From Dysidea avara (taxonomy: Eukaryota; Porifera; Demospongiae; Dictyoceratida; Dysideidae): a stretch of 64,000 nt of DNA. Shown piece by piece: positions 54,122 through 64,000 of this stretch. Under the pieces are notes generated by a model, which did not search any database, was not told the DNA's origin, and worked only from the letters and a program-made list of their open reading frames with translations. Numbering within the stretch: the first letter of the stretch is position 1; each line of letters starts with the position of its first letter. The translations under genes were made by a program, and so were the position numbers. The stretch is from assembly GCF_963678975.1 (NCBI RefSeq), contig NC_089274.1:18617633-18681632 (forward strand), read 5' to 3'.

Positions 54122-57089
54122 TTACAAATGTTTCATTGCTTCTCGTGTTGACAAACGTGATAATTTCTGTTTGTTCTGTGTCACAAACTTTCTTACTGCA
54201 GACGGGTTTGTCTTGGCGTACTCTCGAAGTGCCCAACCAATTGCTTTCTGAATAAAGAATTCCGTTTCATGTGCCTGCAACTTGCAGCAATCAAACAGCC
54301 AAGCTTGATTGGTGTCCCCTTTGTAGTTCAACTGATGAAGAATGGCTGTCCTGCGTAGCCATATGTTGTCATCTTTCTTCCACTTGTCCATCACAGCGAT
54401 TCCTAGCTTCGGTCTTTGCTTCACAAAGTAGCCCACAACTATAGGGATAATACAGACTATTAAAAGTGTGTAGCTTTTTATTGTTACTGTACCAATTAGA
54501 CTAGCTAGCAAGTAGTAAAATCCAACAGAATTACTGGCAGCCCTTTTACTATAATTCACACAGACAAACATTAAAATGCAAATTAAGTATCAATGGGACA
54601 AATACTACAGCATCTAGTTGCTGCTAGTATTAAACTGTTGAGGACAAAAAAAAAAAAAATTTCTTTACGTATTGGACCATTTGTCTGTCTATGCAGATTT
54701 TTTTCTAAACCCAGTCTATTTTTTAATATTACAGCATGGAGCCAAGAGCTACCAGCTACATGTCACAGGGCTGCCACAAAACAAATTGACACAGGTTTGA
54801 AATAGTAGAATGTGCATTACAAAAAAGAAAACCATTTGTTTCACAACCTAGAGAGTTGATTTCAGTTTCACACGATCTATAGGGATTCAATTTCAGGCAC
54901 AAAGTTCCTACTATGATGATAGCGCAAGTAAAAGGTCCTAATGAACCATTCAACAACCTTCACCATCTAACTAATTCTCACAAATTAAGGCAAGCTATGA
55001 AACTCAAAGCCACAATCACAAACTTTCTAAAAACTTATAAGCAAGTTTTTATTTGAGTGGAGGTTCTGAAATTTCTAAAACTGTATGAGATTGAATCAAA
55101 GGTTACAAATTTAAGTAACCAAGTCCCTTATCAGTATGAAATGGCCACCATACCACGACCTGCAACCTACATGTAGTGTTAGTACACTTTTAGTTCAGCG
55201 TTACTGTTAGAAAATTTGTAACAAGTTATTTTGAATTTTCAAAACTAAAATAGATTGCTACTAAATCAAAACTAAAATGTAAGGCCTATTCTTTGTTTCT
55301 ACATCAATTTTTAGGCAGCCGCACCAAATTTTAATTATAGATCATGTGAAGGCATTTCATGATAGAGAAATACACCAATTCAGGTGTTAATTACCTTGTC
55401 TTTTATCTTCAATCAGCTGCTTGTTTTCTTCTTCATCCAACGAAACCTTATCGAGGCATTAATTTTCCGTATCAACACTTTCTTTCAGCTGCATATTTAG
55501 ACACCACAGAATTATTTTAGAGCTGGATTTCAGAAGCACTTCAGCCCTGGCGCTACTATAAGAGGTATACTAGCTAGATATTTGCAACTTCGCAATTGGG
55601 ATCCCGTTTGTGATAGGTTTACGACCAAACCCATCAAATAAAGATCTAGGTGGACTAATAGTGATAGAGTATGGAGACCACACCTCTTAACAATCTAGCT
55701 ATTTACTTAACAGTAAACAATATGACCTCACCCCTTATTGGTCTAGCTAGCTGCACAACACTTGGCTGACTTGTGATACTCTAATACAACAGTCACTCTA
55801 ATACAACAGTCATGTATGATATTCTAATAGAACAGTCACAAGTTGCACTGTAGTTAGCTGTGCTACAACAAAAACTAAACAAACTAGTATTTTTAAAAAT
55901 TTAGAGCCATAAAACAAGGCCAATGTAAACACTTCCCAGGATGGCCAAAGCTACAAGCACTACAGTGAAAGTTAAGCCATACAATCAACTAAGTCACCTG
56001 CCACCACTCCTAGTACTAAGATGGAATCAATGTATAAATCAATGCTGGAGCCACATTAGGGGCATATTTTAGGGGATGTCCTGGGGTTTCAGAAACCCCC
56101 TCAGAAAATTAGGATACACCAGACTATCTTACACAACAAACAAAATAAATGGAAACAATAGCTATAGTGAGCAATAGGAAACGTGTATGGAATCCTCAAG
56201 AGAGGCCTTTAGGCCACGTAAACTTAATTATTAGTTTCTCATCCTCCTGTACTCAAAATAACAGTGCGGGAGGGTGGATTTTTATTTTATTTTTCACTAA
56301 CTAGATAGCTGAATTGCTAGCTGAAATGACTCAACGCAATCTGTTTTCTGTAACACGCTACAAATTTTGAATGCTAGAGTTCCTCTTTTCGCAAAGGGGC
56401 GGCCACACCAGACTATCTAAAAACTGCTCTAATAGAACATCAGAACAGAAAGAAAAAGAAAGCATTTTAAAACTTGAAGTTGAGGCTGTGCACCAAGTAG
56501 CAAATCTTGAAACCACTTTGGAAAAATCCTTGATACGCCCCTGCACGTGACCCTCAGCTACGTGCTCCTGCAATAGGCAGCATGGACAGCCCTGATGTGA
56601 CCTACAGCTACTCATCCCATAGATAGTAAAGGGCGCGAGTATCTATGCTCATCCTAAGTTAACTTTCTCGTGGTTGGTGCACTTACCGTTACTGGCTAAC
56701 ATGTCAATAGTATCCCACCAACTACGCGTAGTTATCAAATGGTGAATACAATCTATCGCTTCATTGAATTCCAGCTCAGTTTTTCCTAACAGTTCTTGCC
56801 TGTATTTCCTTGCAACTTCTCCACCGAAGTGTTGAAACTCTCTTTCGTCTTGCTCCCACAGTAGCGGTAGTAGCTGGAGTAACACGGACCTGTTCTGCAG
56901 CTGGGCTTTGTACTCATCTAATACCAGTTTGTCTGCGCCAACTCGCAATGGCTTTTTTAGTCCAAAGAAAATAAATTTGTTCCTCATATATTTTGTCATC
57001 CACTGCCTGTCTACAACGGTTTGTGGACTTGCCTTTTGCGTGTCAACGTAGCTCTTCCTGAGAGAGCGTACAATCGATTCAGCTTTCAT
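54122..57089 (-). CDS. AlkD-type DNA alkylation repair protein, complete, 2 exons
   Basis: Exons 57089-56687 and 54438-54122 join in phase (AAC-G|TT) to 720 nt, 239 aa plus stop, the usual size of the AlkD/ALK-repeat family of DNA glycosylases that excise alkylated bases. Signature pieces are visible: SWWDTIDMLAS (tryptophan/aspartate of the active site), a WLRRTAILHQLNYKG arginine motif and QKAIGWALREYAKTNP near the C-terminus, which carries the conserved tryptophan. The start MKAESIVRSLRK is the first in-frame ATG. Its promoter must lie in the 182 bp between it and the eEF1A stop on the same strand. The 2.2-kb intron is full of repeats. The family is widespread in bacteria and scattered in eukaryotes; the exon structure shows this is a host gene. 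Confidence 0.93.
54572..56640. other. AlkD-like gene intron with repeat fragments
   Basis: Contains three or four CTATTAGAG-motif units in reverse orientation at 55772-55840; a diverged Harbinger-type end (GGCCACGTAAACTTAATTA) near 56214; an end related to the 9-bp-duplication element (CACACCAGACTAT) near 56403-56415; and a hAT-like terminus GCCCCTG at 56537-56543 whose reverse complement reads CAGGGGCGTATCAAGGATTT. These look like nested, truncated elements. No exon or RNA gene seen. Confidence 0.55.
55772..55840. repeat. Cluster of CTATTAGAG-motif units, reverse orientation
   Basis: Units ATACTCTAATACAACAGTCA, CTCTAATACAACAGTCAT and ATTCTAATAGAACAGTCAC follow each other in plain intron sequence with no recognisable transposon ends around them. 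Confidence 0.85.
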
Positions 57090-57271
57090 ATCAGGAGCCC
57101 TGATAATTGAATATCGTTAAATCTGAACTTATTTCACCCATGGATGTGCACTACATAGAATCATAAAATAAATTGAATTCGCAAATTATTCACAGTTGTA
57201 GGTGTACAGAAAATTGTTCTATAAACAGTAGAGGCCCTAAATCTTTACTAGCGTCCTACAATAGCGAACGA

Positions 57272-58984
<1,713 letters not shown>

Positions 58985-59524
58985 TACTGCTGAGTTTAGT
59001 CAATCACTAGAAAGATGATCGTAGCTGTAACAACAACGAAACAAGGGACTTAAGGTAAAGCACGTGGTTACACCACGGTCCACGTTGCAAACACAACCTA
59101 TCAACTACAAAACAACACAACATTGAAAAGAACACAGTTTACAATACAAAAGTACAAGTTTAGAAGAAACAAATCCACCGATAAACCCGATTCAGAAGGA
59201 TTAAAATCACACAAGAAATTCACTCACCTAACTCGTGAGCCCGCGACAATAAAAGAGGATGACCAAACCACAGTATTTCGTCATAAGACTAAAATTTCAC
59301 GTGATAGGCACCCTTATAAGGACTTGTTTGATAGTCGTTAAAATTTTTGTCGAGTCGATATTTTTTGATATCTTTATTGCTCTTGATAGGCCCTATCAGA
59401 AGAATAAAAGTCAACTACGTCATGATTACGTCATCCTGTCATAGGAGAACAAGTCCGGAGTTTGACTGTCATAGCAACAAAAACGCTAATAACAAATTTA
59501 AATGGCGATTTTTGTTCCCCGTTA
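58985..59524. promoter_or_regulatory. Divergent promoter region, eEF1A / DCDC2-like
   Basis: 540 bp between the two start codons. A CCTTATAAGG at 59311-59320 is a perfect match to the CC(A/T)6GG serum-response (CArG) consensus and also reads as a TATA-like TATAAGG on the minus strand. The 5' UTR and any first intron of eEF1A would lie here; start sites cannot be fixed from sequence alone. Confidence 0.45.
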
Positions 59525-62500
59525 ATGTCGGCTACGATCCCGTGTTTAATGGAAGTGTCACACATGTCGCAGCTTCAAGAGCTCAAAAAAGCGAAGAAGA
59601 TTTATCTCTATAAAAATGGAGCAGGCCAGGACGTGGCAAAGATGATGGTGATTAATGATAGAGTTGTGAAGGATTTCCCCGCCCTATTAAGCTACGCTAC
59701 GACTGGTCTGAAGGCACCAGTCGCCATAAGGAATCTCTACACACCACAAAATGGCCACAGAATTGGAACTTTGGATGATATTCAACCAGGACAAGTCTAT
59801 GTTGCAGCTGGACAAGAAAGATTTAAGAAAATAAGGTCAGCTGGATTTTAAACTCGTAGCACAACAAAGTTTAATGCTTATTTCAGATACGGTGCTCCAA
59901 GGTTGCTACCACGAAGAAGAGGAAACTTGGTACGTTGACTTTATAACACAGTGCGTCAAAAACTGGACCTTGTTTCTATGACAGGTACCTGCTAGAACAG
60001 ACCAAGCAGTTGTGGCATCAGCAAGGTATAAGAAACCCACACTAAAACCATTCCATATCCAGTATGTTATTGTATGTATTGGTGAATTGATCTTATAATT
60101 AAATTTATTGCAGTGTATTTCGTAATGGTGATGAGAAATTTCAAGGAGTGAAAATCCTGTTGACAACACGCACCTTGTACTCTATGGATCATGTAAGGAA
60201 ATTTATTAGAATGTATAATAGCTAATGACACTCTGCGTAGGTGTTAGAGCTAGTAATGGAAAAGGCTGAACTGTTCACTCCAGCGTCAAGGCTTTGTAAC
60301 ATGGATGGCAGGCCAGTTAAGAGTTTGTCAGAGCTGGAGAATGGCAAGCACTATGTGGCTATTGAGGGAAACAAGTGAGTATCGTGTCAACACCAATTTG
60401 TAGCAATTAAGGTTAATTGTAGGCAACTACAGTTAATTTTACAGGTGTTATTTTCCCTAGGCCTTTCAAAAGAGTAAAGTACTGTGTGTTTGACACTATC
60501 CCAGAATCAAAGAAGTAAGTTGTTCACATTACATTGTATGTCCTCTAGCATAATTACTTTATGTGCTGAGTGGGTTGTCCCATTACGAGCCTTATCCACT
60601 ATTACAGCACAACATAAATATGGTGGCAGTAGTGGGGGTACTTTGTACAGAGAAGTATTGGGAGAGGTATGTAGCAGGCATATATACTTACTTCAGTACA
60701 AATGAGCATATTTGCATATATCATTTGCCAATTTCATACCGCCACAATATGTTTACATTATAATATAATGGCTCCAGTTTGCATGAACAAGTCACTTACA
60801 CCCCATTCACACTGTCCCGGGTTTCTTTCAACTAAAGCACTTGTTCACGCTACTACTGTTCATAGTGATTGCATGCGCCAAATAATAGTGAGTTAAAACG
60901 TGCACAATGTATAATATGCCATTTATTGTTATAAAAACTACTGAAAATTGTTGCAACGATACGAAGACTAAGCTTACAGTCGCTGTATTATAGCCAGCGG
61001 GTACTAATGTCAGTATAACAATGCTGTTTGGAGTCATGGCGTATCTTGCAGTATGTCACACATGCTTGTAGGCTGGTCACTTTTAAAGTGTAGAATATAC
61101 TCGCTGTGTGGCCAACAGAAGCAAATTTTTGTTGTCAACCTGAGTTTGACCGTGTTTGCACTGCCAGGCCAACCCATACCAGCCCACCTCACTTTGTCAT
61201 GCCGTGCTGGGCACAGTTTGGGATGGCTCAATTGATTCACACTGCAATTTATTTTGAGCCATGCCATGCAGTACCTGGTTCAGAAGGTAGTGTGAATGGG
61301 GGTGTATGAATGGTCGGTTTGGTTACTGTGTAATCCCCCCCCCCCCCCCCCCCCCCATATAATCATTAACACGATATACTCATAGCATTTTAACTTGACC
61401 TGATCAATGCACAACACATAGAAATGGGTACATATTAGGGTATTATGTAAGTAAGAGTACACCGCATAATATTATGAACTGAGATCCATACAAATTATGA
61501 CCGCTTGATATAAGTGTGTTGCAAAATACTTGGCCAGGGGTCAACACTTGTTATGGTAATGTGTACATGCATGTTAGCAAATGGTTTAATTGTAAATCAT
61601 GTTGCATAAATATAGAGTTTATAATTATGAGCTCTCCAATGACCCGACCCTTTAATACCTCACCTAGGAGCCCTGCCTCCAAACATTGTTTTTACATAAT
61701 ACATCTTTGAATTTGGTAGAGGTTTGTGTGGAGTTGTATTTGACACACACTGACCCCTATTATTCCTAACAATTGGACAGTTATTAAATGCTTAGTTCTC
61801 TCTACGTATGTGACCGAATTTTGGAAAACCGTCGATATACGCACAACAGTACTTTTGTAATAAAACGCATTTAAAAACTATAGGTAAAAAATGCAAGCTC
61901 CAGAAAAAAAATTACGCAAGTTTTTATCGCCTCACTGGTAGGCGAATTAAGCCGCCAATGGATAAATCCTGGGCATCATCGTGTTCGCCTGTCCATAGGG
62001 AGTACAAAAATCTTTGTTTCATCTCCATACACGAAAAGATTCCAAAGTTACAGACGTTTGTTTACGTTGCGGTGACGAAAGAATTTACCGACAATCGTTT
62101 TTCAGTGAATTTGCCTTCCTTTTCGAACAAAGAAGCATGCCTGGGGAAAAAACTATACCTTGGTGGATGCACAAATTCATGGCGAACACAATGAGCCACG
62201 ATTCAATTCTGTACGTCGTTGTATCAGTAAGTTATGATGGTTTATGTAAGCGCCTGTAGATACTTTTCTCGATAGCTTCTGTACATATCAAATTATTTGC
62301 TCGTCCGGTTGTCTAGTGCTGTATTTCCAACGCTGCTTAACTTAGGAAGCTGAAACTTGGCTAGTCCATTCCTCTGTCCCTGTAGAAAACAAAGAACAAA
62401 TAAAATGCATTTTGAAAATTGTGCAGATATCGACGGTTTTCTAAAATTAGGTCACATATGTCAATCAAGATGTGTACAGTGCTGTTTTTTTGCTATTACA

Positions 62501-63646
62501 TCAGATTAGGAACCAGTGGTCCAATAGCAGGTAAAACGAGACTATCTACTGGTGGGGGTTATCTCATACCTCATCCACCACTCACTAAGGTATGGGTTAT
62601 GATGGTAATGTTGACATAGTTACATGTGGTATATTGGCAGCCTGCAGTGAGGAAATTTAGCAGACATGAAAGACCAATGGGTGGTAGGAAAGACAAAGAG
62701 AAGAGAGAAAAGGCACTGGAAGACCAAAGAGCAGTAAGATATTAATTCAGTCATTTGTAATAGTCAAAAGTGGTATTTTCAGGATTCAGTTATTGGTGCA
62801 ACGATAATTCAAAAAAACAGAATACGAACAAAGCCAACACCTCTTTCAACATCATCGCAGCCACTGCACAATCGCAAATTAGAAACTGATGGTTCACACC
62901 ATACAAGTACACTGCCACAGAGCACGATAGCAGAGAACACTACAGTACCTGACAGTAGCCCAGTAGCAGAGAGCACATTGCTGCAGTCTACAGCTGACAG
63001 CAGTGAAGTACATATGGGCACATCCCCTGTAACATCTACACACCAAACAATGTTTCATGCATCAGAAAAGAATAATGAGAGTCCTACCAAAGCTTTTGAG
63101 GAAGAGCCAAGTATGTGAATTCTGTTAATGGCTAATCACCTTGTTATATTTTATTGTCAAATCAGCAAATGGAGTCTTCAAATCAAAACTAGAGATACAC
63201 AATGCTGAAGGTGTACATGAAGCACAAGGTACAGTGTATGTCATAGTTATTTGATTTAGTTGATTTCATAAATGTCAGATATTGAGGTGGAGCAACCGAT
63301 AGATCATGAACAAGCACAAGAGGTAGAGGAACCATCACAAACAGATGCAGCCACTGTGGAGAGCAGTAACAAAGTTGTGTCAACCCATGGGACACCTGTC
63401 ACCACAGCTCAACAACAATCTCCTCTTAAATCAGACTCTGGACAGTTATCCCCACCTAAACGATCAAATCCCCATTCTCGTTCTGGTAACAATTCAAAAC
63501 TCAGTTCCAAGTCTGGTGATAGTTTGGAAGCAGGTCATAACTCTCCCACAAAAAGTAATCAACCTAGTAGAACTGGTCATGTGGACTCTAAGAGAAGTAA
63601 AGAGCGGACACCAATAAGCAGAACATCACACCATGAAGATACATAA
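59525..63646 (+). CDS. Doublecortin-domain protein (DCDC2-like), complete, 11 exons
   Basis: Exons: 59525-59835, 59887-59929, 59985-60061, 60114-60192, 60241-60374, 60461-60514, 62505-62589, 62641-62733, 62783-63110, 63166-63228, 63279-63646. They sum to 1,635 nt, 544 aa plus stop (human DCDC2: 476). Two doublecortin domains follow each other: KKIYLYKNGAGQDVAKM to GQERFKKIR, and IHVFRNGDEKFQGVKILL to GNKPFKRVKY. Doublecortin domains bind microtubules; DCDC2-type proteins act in cilia and the mitotic spindle. The C-terminal half is low-complexity, rich in serine, threonine and charged residues. The start is the first in-frame ATG; an internal ATG at 59552 is possible. AATAAA overlaps the stop (63646-63651). 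The 2-kb intron 6 carries two MITEs. The closest family member is inferred from domain order and length. Confidence 0.9.
60799..61304. mobile_element. TIR element, 506 bp, TA target duplication
   Basis: Begins CACCCCATTCACACTGTCC and ends with inverted counterpart AGTGTGAATGGGGGTG, flanked by TA on both sides (60797-60798 and 61305-61306). No transposase. Located in an intron of the doublecortin-domain gene. Confidence 0.75.
61335..61356. repeat. Homopolymer tract of 22 C
   Basis: An uninterrupted run of C (G on the minus strand), 28 bp after the end of the TIR element. Assembly length of such runs is often uncertain. Confidence 0.95.
61809..62456. mobile_element. TIR element, 648 bp, TA target duplication
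   Basis: Termini TGTGACCGAATTTTGGAAAA and (reverse complement) TGTGACCTAATTTTAGAAAA match over about 65 bp with gaps, including CCGTCGATAT. Flanked by TA (61807-61808 and 62457-62458). A 78-codon open stretch inside resembles no transposase. Non-autonomous Tc1/mariner-type by target site only. Confidence 0.78.
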
Positions 63647-63809
63647 ATAAATACAGTCATTTTATTTGATGTACACTGGAATCTCTGAGTAAAACATGCA
63701 GCTCCCAACTCTTGGGTGCTGTGAGACTATCCACTCTACAACTAAGTTTCCGAATTATCCTTTAACCATATACTTGCAACTAACATTACAAAGTTTTAAC
63801 AACACTTCT

Positions 63810-64000
63810 CAGGGGCGGATCCAGGATTTTGCTAAGGGGGGGAGCACACAAGTAGAAGTCACACCACAGTGTGTAAAGCACACTCCACAAAATGTGAAGC
63901 ATGAGCTCCCTAGGTGAATCTGGGGGAATGTCCCTCCAGGAAATTTAGAAAATTAACATTCTGAGATTGAATTTGGTAGAAATTTGTTGATAGTTCAAAC
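63810..64000. mobile_element. hAT-type element, left end, cut by the window edge
   Basis: Starts CAGGGGCGGATCCAGGATTT followed by a G-run, a terminus widespread among hAT-type non-autonomous elements of invertebrates. It extends beyond the window. Only 163 bp downstream of the doublecortin-domain gene stop. Confidence 0.65.

Noticed and set aside
54122-57089. Recent bacterial transfer of the AlkD-like gene
   Set aside because: It has a phase-consistent 2.2-kb intron and composition like its neighbours, and related genes are known in eukaryotes, so recent transfer is not supported.
61958-62259. 78-80 codon reading frames as a transposase remnant
   Set aside because: They lie inside a TIR element but show no DDE or helix-turn-helix pattern.

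Overview
The window looks like a piece of an early-branching animal genome, most likely a demosponge. Reasons: intron-rich, AT-rich metazoan genes with both very short introns (47-70 bp) and introns of 1-9 kb swollen by transposons; a secreted LDL-receptor class A repeat protein with one phase-1 exon per module; and very many short non-autonomous DNA transposons. The species assignment is inference, and no species was identified.

Layout. 1-20.5 kb, minus strand: one long gene (533-20472, continuing off the left edge) with a signal-peptide exon and six LDLa exons. Its introns hold a Ty3/gypsy element (2089-8912) with a second, younger Ty3/gypsy element (6094-8789) inserted in its 3' LTR, LINE fragments and several MITEs. 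21.2-40.2 kb, minus: a complete PARP1 gene, modelled here as 25 exons that splice to 1,026 codons plus stop, including 14-nt and 21-nt micro-exons. 40.5-41.0 kb, minus: ribosomal stalk protein RPLP1, 247 bp upstream of the PARP1 start. 41.3-43.8 kb, plus: MPV17-family membrane protein, divergent from RPLP1 across 291 bp. 43.9-45.7 kb, plus: an unrecognised gene. 45.8-49.0 kb: repeat-rich with no gene I can support. 49.0-54.1 kb, plus: a second unrecognised gene, 5' end unresolved. 54.1-57.1 kb, minus: AlkD-type DNA alkylation repair protein, whose stop codon lies 7 bp from the stop of the convergent plus-strand gene. 57.3-59.0 kb, minus: complete eEF1A. 59.5-63.6 kb, plus: a doublecortin-domain protein resembling DCDC2, divergent from eEF1A. 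The right edge cuts a hAT-type element.

The host genes form no obvious pathway cluster. Two are translation factors (RPLP1, eEF1A), two act in DNA damage repair (PARP1, AlkD-like), one is an inner-membrane-type protein (MPV17), one a microtubule-binding protein (DCDC2-like) and one a secreted or surface LDLa protein. Genes from 40 to 63 kb are densely packed and probably share promoter and terminator space.

The most unusual non-coding content is (i) a family of repeats headed by long near-perfect hairpins whose stem sequences differ between copies while the outer ends and the body are shared; (ii) a short motif of about 24 bp, centred on CTATTAGAG, that recurs singly or in small clusters in unrelated contexts; and (iii) many MITEs with readable target-site duplications (hAT 8 bp, Harbinger-like TTA, one 9 bp, several TA).
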